DNA of 19,011 bases from Anaerolineae bacterium (GCA_016926595.1 JAFGOG010000101.1:1-19011); one strand, 5' to 3'; positions 5,783-13,700 are shown, counted from the first letter of the stretch. A program made the numbers and translations. Notes: generated by a model not told the origin, from the letters alone.

Positions 5783-7813
5783 TCACTCACGAACAGCCGG
5801 ACTGGGCCGGCCCGCGGCGGTAAAGGTCAATTCTGTGCCGAGATAGATCTGCTCGCCAAAGCCGGCCCCAACAGGGGCATAGGCGTCGCGGCGGTCGAGC
5901 TGGATCTCGACCTGGGCGGCGCCGGCCTGGCGGGCCTGGGCCTCCAGCCAGACCCGCACCCACGCCTGGGCAAAGGCCACTGCCTCTTCCAGTAGCGCGA
6001 AATCGTGCACGCCGCCGGGCAGGTGGAGGCGCAACCGGCCGTCCAGCGGGCTGATGAGCGCCTGCTGGCGCTGAACCACGCCGCCTACCACCGCCCCCAC
6101 GGCGTTGGCCACCGCCGCGTGGGGCGGGATGATCAGCCGGGTGTGGAGCTGGTCGGCCACGCGCGGCATATAGGCGGCCACCGGCGCGCCGATAGCTACC
6201 AGCGGCTGGCGCAGGGTCAAGGCGCAGCCCAGCGCTGCGTCCTGCCCGCCATCCAAGGCCCGCTCCAACAGGAGCGCCGCGGTCGGCTCCTGCTCCCAGC
6301 GGGGCGGGTTGGAATCATCGCTCAGGGCCTTGCCGACCAGGGCAGTAGCTGCCCGGTCTGACACGCCGTCGACCACCGCCCGGCACAAATCGTCCCGATC
6401 ACGGCGGGCCTGGGCGCTCAAGACCTCGGCGCCCAAGCGGGCCGCTTCGACGTCCCACAGCGCCAGCCGGCCCAAAGCGTGCAGCGCGTCGGTGGGGGTA
6501 AAACCGGCGCACAGCACCAACCGCTCGGCGGCCAGCTTTTCGACGCGGCGCAGGACGAGCGAGCCGTAGCGCAAATCCTGCATCAACGCTGCCAACGAGA
6601 TCGGCCCGCGCGCCAAGCGATCCAAAATGCGCTGTTCTTCGCCTTCAAGCGGCCTGGCCGGCGCGCGGTGCGCGGTCAAGAATTGGGCAGCGGCCTCGGC
6701 GCGGGGCGGCGCTTGGACCTGGCGGCGGAGCTCGGCTACGACTTGGTGGTGCTGGCCGGCCAGCAGGCTGAGCGGCACAACCCGCTGCGGGCCGATGACC
6801 AGCCGGCGGCTGTTGTCGAGCCGGACGTGGCTGTCGCCGCCCAGGCCCACGGTGTGCACGTCGACCGCTTCGACCATCGTCCGCCAGCGGCCCACCTGGG
6901 CTCCCTCGCGGCTGAGGCGGGGCCGGCCGTTCGACAGGGAAGCGATGTCAGTGGTGGTGCCGCCCACGTCGACGACCCACAGCGCGCCGTTCCGGGGATC
7001 GGCCTGCTCCTGGCGCGCCAGATGCCAGGCGCCCACCACGCTGGCCGCCGGCCCGGACAGGATCGTCTCGATCGGCCGCCGCATGGCCCACTCGGCCCGT
7101 ACCAGCGAGCCGTCGCCCTTGACCACCATCACCGGCGCGGCAATGCCCCGCCCGGCCAGGGTGCGGCGCAGCGTGTCGATCAGCTCGCGGAGCAGCGGCA
7201 CCAGCCGGGCGTTGAGAGCCACGGTTGTCGCCCGCCGGACCGAATTGAGTCGCGCGGTCAGCTCGTGGCCGCAGGTGACCGGCAGCCCAGTCATGCCCTC
7301 GATCAGCGCTTTGGCCCGTTCCTCGTGGGCCGGGTTGCGCACCCCGAAATAGCCCGACACGGCAAAAGCCTCGACGCGGCCAGCTACGCTGGCCACTGCC
7401 TGGCGCAGGGCATCCATGTCGAGCGGCGCCGCCTCGTCGCCGCGGATGTCGTGCCCGCCGCCGACATAGACCACGTCGGCGGTGACCAGGTCGTTTTCAA
7501 AGCCGCACTGCCGGATCAGCTCCCGGTCGTAGCCGATCAGGACCAGGCACACCGGGCTGCCGTGCCCTTCGACGATGGCGTTGGTCGCCAGGGTAGTCGA
7601 CAGGGCAACCAGGCTCACCTGGCTGAGGGATGGCGCGCCCGGCTGCCCGGCACAGAGCGCCGACGCGGCATCGATGGCCGCGCCGATGCCGAGCGACAGG
7701 TCGCGCCGGGTAGTCAGCGCCTTGGCGGCGCATAGCACCCGACCTGTATCATAGTCGACCAGGGCGGCGTCGGTGTAGGTGCCGCCGGTGTCGATGCCCA
7801 ATGCAACGGTCAT
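5783..7813 (-). CDS. Hydantoinase/oxoprolinase family protein, HyuA-like
   Basis: A 676-residue protein of the HyuA/oxoprolinase A family, ATP-dependent ring-opening enzymes acting on hydantoins, oxoproline or related cyclic amides; acetone carboxylase subunits are relatives. Seen motifs are the first ASKHA-type nucleotide-binding loop, GIDTGGTYTDAALVD (residues 6-20), the family stretch STTLATNAIVEG (about 72-83), and the second phosphate loop, DVGGTTTDIAS (about 282-292). A segment around residues 400-470 looks like an inserted winged-helix-like region (LARGPISLAALMQDL, LVLRRVEKLAAERLV). No HyuB partner is adjacent. The ATG at 7813 places the ATPase motif at the usual N-terminal distance. 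A GTG ten codons upstream (7843) is possible and would sit only about 3 bases from the predicted transcription start. The substrate is unknown. Confidence 0.87.
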   Translation of the reverse strand: MTVALGIDTGGTYTDAALVDYDTGRVLCAAKALTTRRDLSLGIGAAIDAASALCAGQPGAPSLSQVSLVALSTTLATNAIVEGHGSPVCLVLIGYDRELIRQCGFENDLVTADVVYVGGGHDIRGDEAAPLDMDALRQAVASVAGRVEAFAVSGYFGVRNPAHEERAKALIEGMTGLPVTCGHELTARLNSVRRATTVALNARLVPLLRELIDTLRRTLAGRGIAAPVMVVKGDGSLVRAEWAMRRPIETILSGPAASVVGAWHLARQEQADPRNGALWVVDVGGTTTDIASLSNGRPRLSREGAQVGRWRTMVEAVDVHTVGLGGDSHVRLDNSRRLVIGPQRVVPLSLLAGQHHQVVAELRRQVQAPPRAEAAAQFLTAHRAPARPLEGEEQRILDRLARGPISLAALMQDLRYGSLVLRRVEKLAAERLVLCAGFTPTDALHALGRLALWDVEAARLGAEVLSAQARRDRDDLCRAVVDGVSDRAATALVGKALSDDSNPPRWEQEPTAALLLERALDGGQDAALGCALTLRQPLVAIGAPVAAYMPRVADQLHTRLIIPPHAAVANAVGAVVGGVVQRQQALISPLDGRLRLHLPGGVHDFALLEEAVAFAQAWVRVWLEAQARQAGAAQVEIQLDRRDAYAPVGAGFGEQIYLGTELTFTAAGRPSPAVRE

Positions 7814-7852
7814 GCCATCTTCTCTTGGGGTGTGGTCTGTCACATCGGCCCT

Positions 7853-7861
7853 ATTGTATCA
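7853..7861 (-). promoter_or_regulatory. Extended -10 promoter for the minus-strand hydantoinase operon
   Basis: On the minus strand this reads TGA followed by TACAAT, an extended -10 box. Predicted start of transcription is near 7846, about 33 bases before the ATG at 7813 and nearly at the alternative GTG at 7843. The preceding bases (TGTGATA) match those of the extended -10 at 9890-9898. No good -35 box is visible. Confidence 0.55.
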
Positions 7862-7889
7862 CAGATTGCCGCGCACCGGAAGTAGCGGG

Positions 7890-7919
7890 TTGGTCAAATC
7901 TGGCAAAAAGAGGTATAAT
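7890..7919 (+). promoter_or_regulatory. Promoter for the DUF2085 gene
   Basis: A perfect -10 hexamer, TATAAT, lies at 7914-7919. A weak -35 (TTGGTC, 7890-7895) sits 18 bases upstream. Transcription would start near 7926. It points to the plus-strand DUF2085 gene and is back to back with the hydantoinase promoter. Confidence 0.6.
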
Positions 7920-7963
7920 AGGCACGCGGCATTGGAAAGGAAACGATCATTGGAACCACTCAA

Positions 7964-7979
7964 ATCCCCTGAAGGGGAT
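7964..7979 (+). promoter_or_regulatory. Small perfect hairpin just upstream of the DUF2085 ATG
   Basis: Arms atcccct and aggggat pair perfectly around a 2-base turn and contain the only GGGG-type ribosome binding site near the ATG at 7992. If the ATG is used, the hairpin would mask it; if the TTG at 7950 is used, the hairpin lies within the coding region. With a 2-base turn the innermost pairs probably open. Confidence 0.4.
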
Positions 7980-7991
7980 CTCCGCCGGACA

Positions 7992-8783
7992 ATGACTCGA
8001 AGGGTCTTGTTATCGCTTACCGTGCTGATCCTTTCAACAGCCATCATCGCCCTGTTTGTCGAATCTCCACCTCATTCGGTATTGGGCAAGGCCGACCTGG
8101 TCGGGTTTGCCGTGTGCCACCGCATTCCGGAACGGTCGTTCATCCTCGACGGGCAGCAGTTGCCTCTGTGCGCCCGCTGCACGGGCACCTTCCTGGGCGC
8201 CATGCTGGGCCTGGCCGTGATGCTTGCTCTGGGGCGATACCGGGCCTCGAGCCTGCCGCCGATCCCGGTCATCGGTCTGCTGTTGATCTTTATGGGGCTA
8301 TGGGCCTTTGACGGCTTGAACTCTTATCTGGGACTTTTTCCCGGCGCGCCTCAACTCTACCAACCCCAGAACTGGCTGCGGCTGGCTACCGGGCTCCTCG
8401 AAGGGCTGGTGCTTATTATCCTTGTCTTTCCTATCCTGAACTTTTCCCTGTGGCGCGCCCCCAAGCACGAGCCGGTCATCAGGAACCTTGCCGAGATGCT
8501 GGCCATCCTGCCGCTGGTTGGGCTGCTGATCCTGGTTATCCAGGCTCAAGTCGACCTCCTGCTCTACCCATTGGCCATCGCCAGCAGCCTGGGGGTGATC
8601 ATCCTGCTGACGCTGATCAACACCATACTCGTCGTCGTGGTGCTGCGGCGCGAGGGGGCTGCCCAGTCGTGGCGGCAGCTTGTGGTGCCATTCTCGGCCG
8701 GGCTGGCCCTGGCCATGCTGCAGATTGTGGCGCTCGGCCTGCTGCGGGCCTATTTGACTGTCACATTCGGGTTGACGTTCTGA
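7992..8783 (+). CDS. DUF2085 family membrane protein
   Basis: A 263-residue integral membrane protein of unknown function. The first hydrophobic segment is at residues 5-22. It is followed by the DUF2085 signature: CHR near residue 42 (CHRIPERSF), then LPLCARCTG (Cys60 and Cys63). The Cys-His plus CxxC arrangement suggests a metal or redox site at the membrane face. About six further hydrophobic segments follow to the C-terminus. The ATG at 7992 is chosen as the first conventional start before the hydrophobic segment. A TTG at 7950, with an AAAGGAAA ribosome binding site and only about 25 bases from the predicted transcript start, is a credible alternative adding 14 residues. The end overlaps the convergent LPG-synthase-like gene by 34 bases. 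Confidence 0.82.
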   Translation: MTRRVLLSLTVLILSTAIIALFVESPPHSVLGKADLVGFAVCHRIPERSFILDGQQLPLCARCTGTFLGAMLGLAVMLALGRYRASSLPPIPVIGLLLIFMGLWAFDGLNSYLGLFPGAPQLYQPQNWLRLATGLLEGLVLIILVFPILNFSLWRAPKHEPVIRNLAEMLAILPLVGLLILVIQAQVDLLLYPLAIASSLGVIILLTLINTILVVVVLRREGAAQSWRQLVVPFSAGLALAMLQIVALGLLRAYLTVTFGLTF

Positions 8784-9838
8784 GCTTCCTCGGCGGGCTG
8801 GCGAGAGGCGGACAGCACCGATCGAAAGAGACGGGCCGGACTCTCACGGATCCAGGTAAAGCCGAGCAGGGCGCAGATCAGCGTAAAGACGAGCACGAGC
8901 GCTCGCCGGGCGATCACGAACAGGTTATAGACGTCGAGCGTCTGGCCGCCGAGCCGAAAGATGGCCCACCAGCCGCCCTCCAGTACGCCCAGCGAGCCGG
9001 GCGTGAACGAAAAGATGAGCGTCAATTGGGTGATGCCCACGCCCAGAGCCAGGAGGTACCACGGAACGGCCAGGTGCACGGCGAGGGCGATCAGCGCCAG
9101 GCGCAGCGAGAGCAGGCTGTACAGCACCAGGGTCAGGAGAAAGAGCTGCACGGCGCGCCGGTTGGTGACGAACGTCTCGGCGGACAGCCGGTCCAATTGC
9201 TGGGGCAGCCGGCTGATCAGCCGCCGACCAATGATCGGCAGGCGCGTCAGCGGCCGGGCGAGGCGGGCCGCGAGCTGCGCCAGCCAGCGCATAGTGCTCT
9301 CGTACTGCCAGCCGATCAAGATCAGGCCCAGCAGCACCACGCAGCCGATCAGCGCGGCAGTCGCAGGCAGGTCGATCCAGTCGACCAGGTACAGGGCGGC
9401 GGGCACGGCCAGCAGGACAGCCAGAACTACGTCAAAGAGCTTGTCGAGCACTACCGACAGCGCAGCCCGGCGCAGCGATACCTTGCCCGACAGGCTGAGG
9501 GCGACCGGCCGCCCGCCGAGCATGCCCACGCCGATGGGCAGGATCTGGCCAGTGAGCATGCCGATCATGTGGTAGGTGTAATAGTGGGAGAAGGTGCAGC
9601 CGGGCTGCCCTTCGGTGACGGCGGCAGCGATCAAGTACCAGCGGTAAGCAGCGACCAGGTTCCAGGCAAGGGTGGCGGCCAGGGCGCCCAGCAGGTAGAG
9701 GAGGTCAGCCTGAAAGATCTGACGCCACACCTCGACGCCGCCTTGGTAGAGGATAAAAGCAAACACGGCCACGCCGGCCAGGTTGATGACCCAGGTCAGG
9801 ATCCTGTTTCGCTTCTGTTGGCTGCGCTCGACGCTCAT
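8750..9838 (-). CDS. Lysylphosphatidylglycerol synthase-like transmembrane protein (UPF0104/AglD type)
   Basis: A 362-residue polytopic membrane protein resembling the transmembrane (flippase-like) domain of MprF and the AglD/UPF0104 family. Seven to eight hydrophobic segments are visible. Family-type features include the N-terminal pair of helices with RWYLIAAAV, then a conserved membrane-embedded stretch with TYHMIGMLTGQILPIGVG and GGRPVAL, a second half with LVLDK-like SVVLDKLFDVVLA, and near the C-terminus the loop FTPGSLGVLEGGW. No soluble aminoacyl transferase domain is attached, so lysyl transfer is not implied; members often act in lipid or glycolipid handling. The start has an AAGGGGG ribosome binding site about 10 bases upstream; a GTG at 9880 is less likely. 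It is divergent from the glycosyltransferase cluster, supporting a cell-envelope role. Confidence 0.85.
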   Translation of the reverse strand: MSVERSQQKRNRILTWVINLAGVAVFAFILYQGGVEVWRQIFQADLLYLLGALAATLAWNLVAAYRWYLIAAAVTEGQPGCTFSHYYTYHMIGMLTGQILPIGVGMLGGRPVALSLSGKVSLRRAALSVVLDKLFDVVLAVLLAVPAALYLVDWIDLPATAALIGCVVLLGLILIGWQYESTMRWLAQLAARLARPLTRLPIIGRRLISRLPQQLDRLSAETFVTNRRAVQLFLLTLVLYSLLSLRLALIALAVHLAVPWYLLALGVGITQLTLIFSFTPGSLGVLEGGWWAIFRLGGQTLDVYNLFVIARRALVLVFTLICALLGFTWIRESPARLFRSVLSASRQPAEEAQNVNPNVTVK

Positions 9839-9889
9839 AAACCGGTCAACCCCCTTGTCAGGGCGACCTGACGTGGTCACCCCAACTTC

Positions 9890-9898
9890 AGTATATCA
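9890..9898 (-). promoter_or_regulatory. Extended -10 promoter for the LPG-synthase-like gene
   Basis: Minus-strand TGA followed by TATACT forms an extended -10 box. Transcription would start near 9883, giving a leader of about 45 bases before 9838. The flanking TGTGATA is shared with the hydantoinase promoter at 7853-7861. No clear -35 box is seen. Confidence 0.5.
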
Positions 9899-9931
9899 CA
9901 TAACGGGCGAGCGCGCACATTGTCTGACTGC

Positions 9932-9960
9932 TTGCATTTATCGGCTAGATGGGGTACAAT
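9932..9960 (+). promoter_or_regulatory. Promoter for the glycosyltransferase cluster
   Basis: TTGCAT (9932-9937) and TACAAT (9955-9960) are separated by the optimal 17 bases. Transcription would begin near 9967, only about 2 bases before the GTG proposed as the glycosyltransferase start. It is the likely promoter for the glycosyltransferase, permease and both phosphohydrolase genes. Confidence 0.65.
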
Positions 9961-9968
9961 CGCTGTTT

Positions 9969-11192
9969 GTGGTAGGCGGTGAGGACGTTACAGCAAAACG
10001 CTACAAAGCGTTGATGATCGCCCCGACCTCCTTCTTTGCCGATTACGGCTGTCACGTGCGTATCTTGGAGGAGGCGCGGGTTTTAAACAGGCTAGGCCAC
10101 CAGGTCGTCGTGTGCACCTATCGCAACGGCCAGGACGTGGCGGGCCTGGAGATCCGCCGTACCCTGTCCATTCCGTTCAGGCGACATTACGAAGTTGGGT
10201 CCTCGCCCCACAAGATCGCCTTTGACATGCTGTTGTTCTGGAAGGTGCTTGCTACCGCGCTGCGCTGGCGGCCCGACGTCATCCACGGCCATCTGCACGA
10301 GGGGGCCCTGCTTGGGCTGACCGTCGGCCGCCTGTTGGGAATTCCGGTGGTTTTCGATTTTCAAGGAAGCATGACCAGCGAGATGATCGACCATCGCTTC
10401 CTGGACAGGGAGAGCATCCTCTACCATCCTCTCTACCGGCTTGAGACGTGGATCGACCGTGCTGCGCCGGCCGTCATCACCAGCTCACAACTTGCCGTGC
10501 GCCTGCTGGTCACACAGTTTGGCTGCCGCCCAGAACGGGTTCACACGGTAGCCGATTGCGTCGACGCCGAGGCGTTCTATCCTGTCTGTGAGGAGGAGCG
10601 GGCTTCTTTGGAGCAACGACGAGCTTCCCTGGGCATTCCACCTGGGCGCCAGGTTGTCGTCTACCTGGGGTTGCTGGCTCCCTACCAGGGTACCGATCTG
10701 CTGCTCCACGCCATAGCCGACCTGCAGCGACAGGTGGACAATGTCCATTTTCTGATCATGGGCTATCCGGCCGTGGAGCATTACCGCGGCCTGGCCCATC
10801 AGCTAGGAGTAGCCGACCGCACCACATTCACCGGCCGGGTGCCCTACCAACAAGCCCGCAGCTTTTTGGCCCTTGGCGATGTCGCGGTTGCACCCAAGCT
10901 ATCCGACACGGAGGGCAGCGGCAAGATCCTGAACTATATGGCCATGGGCTTGCCCACCGTCGCCTTTGACACCCCAGTCAGCCGGGAGTACCTGGGAGAC
11001 GAAGGCATCTTTGCTGCAAAGGTTGATTCCGTTTCGCTGGCCCAGGGCTTGATGCGCGGGCTGGAAGAAGCTGCGAATGGGGATGACCGGCGCCAGGCCA
11101 ACTTGCGGCGAACCGCCGTCGAACGTTTCTCCTGGACCCAGGCGGCAGAGACGATCGTGCGGGCCTACGGGTCGGTGTGCAGGGGCAATTGA
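9969..11192 (+). CDS. GT4-family glycosyltransferase
   Basis: A 407-residue cytoplasmic or membrane-associated glycosyltransferase with the GT-B fold, which moves a sugar from a nucleotide donor to a glycan or lipid acceptor. The N-terminal domain begins KALMIAPTSFF and has GCHVRILEEARVLNRLGH, the acceptor-side helix typical of family 4. The C-terminal donor domain starts near residue 226 (VVVYLGLLAPYQGTDLL) and carries FTGRVPY and TEGSGKILNYMAMGLPTVA. Only the first glutamate (E315) of the usual E-x7-E motif is present; the second position is tyrosine. The start is uncertain. GTG at 9969 covers the whole first beta strand and would be nearly leaderless; ATG at 10014 would cut into that strand and has no good ribosome binding site. 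It is the first gene of the plus-strand surface cluster. Confidence 0.88.
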   Translation: MVGGEDVTAKRYKALMIAPTSFFADYGCHVRILEEARVLNRLGHQVVVCTYRNGQDVAGLEIRRTLSIPFRRHYEVGSSPHKIAFDMLLFWKVLATALRWRPDVIHGHLHEGALLGLTVGRLLGIPVVFDFQGSMTSEMIDHRFLDRESILYHPLYRLETWIDRAAPAVITSSQLAVRLLVTQFGCRPERVHTVADCVDAEAFYPVCEEERASLEQRRASLGIPPGRQVVVYLGLLAPYQGTDLLLHAIADLQRQVDNVHFLIMGYPAVEHYRGLAHQLGVADRTTFTGRVPYQQARSFLALGDVAVAPKLSDTEGSGKILNYMAMGLPTVAFDTPVSREYLGDEGIFAAKVDSVSLAQGLMRGLEEAANGDDRRQANLRRTAVERFSWTQAAETIVRAYGSVCRGN

Positions 11193-11223
11193 GCTGGTCA
11201 GAGCTGATAGGATTGAGAGCTAG

Positions 11224-12030
11224 ATGATCCGTCGAGCGGGCGATCTGTTCCAATACCGGGAATTGATCAAGAACCTGGTGATCCGCAACTTGAAGGTGCG
11301 GTACAAGAACTCGGTTTTTGGCGTTCTGTGGTCTCTGCTCAACCCCCTGCTCATGACCCTGGTCTTTACCCTCGTCTTTACGGTGATGATCCAGAGCGAT
11401 ATCGACCGGTTCCCGGTTTTCTTTATGTGCGGTTTTTTGCCGTGGACTTTTTTTTCCGCATCGTTGACGTCCGCCACCGGTTCGATCGTCAACAATGCCG
11501 GCCTGATCAAAAAAGTCTACTTTCCCAGGGAGATCCTGCCGGTCATCGAGGTGCTGTCCAATCTGGTGAACTTTATGCTGGCACTAATCGTGCTCTTTGC
11601 CATGGTTTTCGCCTTTGGTTTCAGCCTCAAGCCGGCAGTGCTCATGCTGCCACTCATCATCTTGACCCAGGTTGTGTTTACCGTCGGCATGAGCTTTATC
11701 CTGGCGACAGCGAACGTCTTTTACCGGGACACCCAGCACATCCTCGAGGTCCTGTTACAAGCCTGGTTCTTTTTGACGCCGATCTTTTATTCCATTACTA
11801 TCTTGCCCGAAAGGGCCGTGATCCTGGGCATCCCGATCGACGTACGCCTGTGGATCCGCCGTATTAACCCGATGGCTTCGCTGGTGGCTTCCTACCAGGA
11901 CGCGCTCTACTGGGGCACGCCAACGGGGCTCGATTTTTTCTTGAGGACGCTGCTAACCTGCCTGGCCGTGTTGGTGATCGGCTATGCGGTCTTTTGCCGG
12001 TTTAGCCGGGTCTTTGGGGAGGAAGTGTGA
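11224..12030 (+). CDS. ABC-2 type polysaccharide export permease (Wzm/TagG-like)
   Basis: A 268-residue membrane permease of the ABC-2 family that exports polysaccharides such as O-antigen or teichoic acid. The N-terminus has the family amphipathic region (YRELIKNLVIRNLKVRYKNS) leading into VLWSLLNPLLMTLVFTLVF. Six hydrophobic segments follow, with PREILPVIEVLSNLVNF in the loop after the second and the conserved ANVFYRDTQHILEVLLQAWFF region. The length is typical. A weak GGA-type ribosome binding site precedes the ATG, 31 bases after the glycosyltransferase stop. Its end overlaps the next start by 4 bases (GTGA). The ATPase partner (Wzt/TagH), normally the very next gene, is absent from this window, so the energising subunit must be encoded elsewhere or the locus is rearranged. 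Confidence 0.9.
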   Translation: MIRRAGDLFQYRELIKNLVIRNLKVRYKNSVFGVLWSLLNPLLMTLVFTLVFTVMIQSDIDRFPVFFMCGFLPWTFFSASLTSATGSIVNNAGLIKKVYFPREILPVIEVLSNLVNFMLALIVLFAMVFAFGFSLKPAVLMLPLIILTQVVFTVGMSFILATANVFYRDTQHILEVLLQAWFFLTPIFYSITILPERAVILGIPIDVRLWIRRINPMASLVASYQDALYWGTPTGLDFFLRTLLTCLAVLVIGYAVFCRFSRVFGEEV

Positions 12031-13700
12031 AAAAACCTAGAAAAGTCCTGCTCATCGGCCTCGATGGCGTGCCGTTGGAGATCATCCAAAGATGGGCCGA
12101 CGGTGGCTACCTGCCCACCTTTCGGCGTTTAATCGACACCGGCGCTGTTGGCCACCTGCGCTCCACCATTCCGCCCACGTCTGGGCCGTCCTGGTCTTCT
12201 ATCGTCACCGGGATGAACCCGGCCAAGACCGGGATCTATGATTTTCTGTATCGCCGCGAAGGGACCTATGCTTTCCCACCGGTCAACGCCTCACTGCGCA
12301 GCGGGACGACGATGTGGCGCTACCTGAGCGACGCCGGGTATCGCGTCGGCGTGCTCAATATCCCGATGTCCTATCCCGTGGAGCAGCTCAACGGCTTTAT
12401 GATCAGCGGCTGGATGACGCCCTACCGGGCCACCGATTACCTCTATCCGGCTGAGCTGGCTGGCGATCTGAAAAGGGAGATCGGGGAGTACCGGATCTAT
12501 CCAACGGAAACGTTCGCCGAAAACCGCAAAGAGAGCTTTATGAAGGCGACCTACGATCTACTGGAGATGGTAACCCGGACAGCGTTGTACCTGGGCGAGA
12601 GCCGGCCCTGGGACGTGTACATGCCGGTTTACTTTGACACCGACCGGGTGCTGCACCAGTTGTGGCACTACCTGGACCCCGATCACCCATGGCGCACTGA
12701 TCGCGAGGACAAGGAACCGGTGGTCCGCGATTATTTCAGCAAGGTGGACGAGAGTGTTGGCCGGTTGCTGGCGCTGGCCGACGACGAGACGCTGGTCATA
12801 GTGATGTCTGACCATGGCATGGGCCGGGCCAACAGCTTTATCGTGTTAAACAACTGGCTGCTCGACAACGGCCTATTGCGCCTGAAACGGGATCCGTGGA
12901 CCCGGTTCAAGGAGCTGATGTTCCGCCGTGGCTTTACACTGCGCAATGTGCACCAGGTGCTCGACCGGGTGGGGCTGGCCCGCCAAGCGGAATATGTAGC
13001 CGGCTACTTTGTGGATCATCTGCTCAAGATGATTTTCCTCTCGTTCCTGGACGTAGATTGGAGTCGGTCGAAAGCCTATTCCTTTGGCCGGCACCTGGGC
13101 TCGATCTATGTCAATGTAAAAGGCCGGGAGCCGCAGGGCATCGTCGAGCCGGGCACCGAGTACGAAGCGGTGCGGGATGAGATCGAGCGGATGGCGCTTG
13201 ATTTCCGCGACCCCCGGACCGACCGGCCGCTCATCGGCCAGGTTCTACACCGCGAGGAGATCTACTCCGGCCCTCACCTGGACAAGGCGCCTGATCTTAC
13301 CCTGCTGCCGAAAGAGCCTTCCGACATCTTTTTCGGGCTGGCCGATTTCGGCCACCGGCACACGATTGACACGGTCTATCGCTACTCAGGCATGCACCGC
13401 GATTACGGCATGCTAATAGTCAACGGGCCGAATGTACAGCCGGGCAGCAGGGTGGAAGGGGCGTCTGTCTATGACATCGCGCCGACGGTTCTCCACGCCA
13501 TGGGCCTGCCGGTGCCGTCCAACATGGACGGCCGCGTCCTGCAAGGAGCGTTTGTCGACGGCTACTTGACTGCCTTCCCGGTGCAGATCACCGACAGGGG
13601 TCCGGAGCCGCCCCCTGAGGGGGCACCTGCCGTCGACTATACAGCCGAGGGAGAAAAGGAGATCGTGGAGCGGCTGAAAGGGCTGGGGTACCTGGGATGA
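12027..13700 (+). CDS. Alkaline phosphatase superfamily phosphohydrolase, first of tandem pair
   Basis: A 557-residue enzyme of the type I phosphodiesterase/nucleotide pyrophosphatase branch of the alkaline phosphatase superfamily. All expected two-metal ligands can be placed: Asp13 (GLDG), the nucleophile Ser52 (PPTSGPSW), Asp206 and His210 (DTDRVLH), Asp262-His263 (MSDHGMG), and His457 (GMHRDYG). No signal peptide or membrane segment is seen, so it is probably cytoplasmic, unlike secreted alkaline phosphatases. A large insertion lies between SDHG and the last His (about residues 270-450). The C-terminus ends in GLGYLG. The GTG start at 12027 overlaps the permease stop by four bases and has a GGGGAGG ribosome binding site. 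The substrate is unknown; the context suggests a phosphorylated sugar, nucleotide sugar or glycolipid intermediate. Confidence 0.88.
   Translation: MKKPRKVLLIGLDGVPLEIIQRWADGGYLPTFRRLIDTGAVGHLRSTIPPTSGPSWSSIVTGMNPAKTGIYDFLYRREGTYAFPPVNASLRSGTTMWRYLSDAGYRVGVLNIPMSYPVEQLNGFMISGWMTPYRATDYLYPAELAGDLKREIGEYRIYPTETFAENRKESFMKATYDLLEMVTRTALYLGESRPWDVYMPVYFDTDRVLHQLWHYLDPDHPWRTDREDKEPVVRDYFSKVDESVGRLLALADDETLVIVMSDHGMGRANSFIVLNNWLLDNGLLRLKRDPWTRFKELMFRRGFTLRNVHQVLDRVGLARQAEYVAGYFVDHLLKMIFLSFLDVDWSRSKAYSFGRHLGSIYVNVKGREPQGIVEPGTEYEAVRDEIERMALDFRDPRTDRPLIGQVLHREEIYSGPHLDKAPDLTLLPKEPSDIFFGLADFGHRHTIDTVYRYSGMHRDYGMLIVNGPNVQPGSRVEGASVYDIAPTVLHAMGLPVPSNMDGRVLQGAFVDGYLTAFPVQITDRGPEPPPEGAPAVDYTAEGEKEIVERLKGLGYLG

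Noticed and set aside
6479..7735. A 418-codon open frame on the plus strand opposite the hydantoinase gene
   Set aside because: It is antisense to a gene with clear ATPase motifs, is rich in His, Arg, Gln and Pro as expected from a mirrored GC-rich gene, and has no recognisable domain.
8450..9871. A 473-codon open frame on the plus strand opposite the LPG-synthase-like gene
   Set aside because: The product is very rich in Gln, His, Asp and Gly with no fold signature, whereas the minus strand encodes a coherent membrane protein with family motifs.
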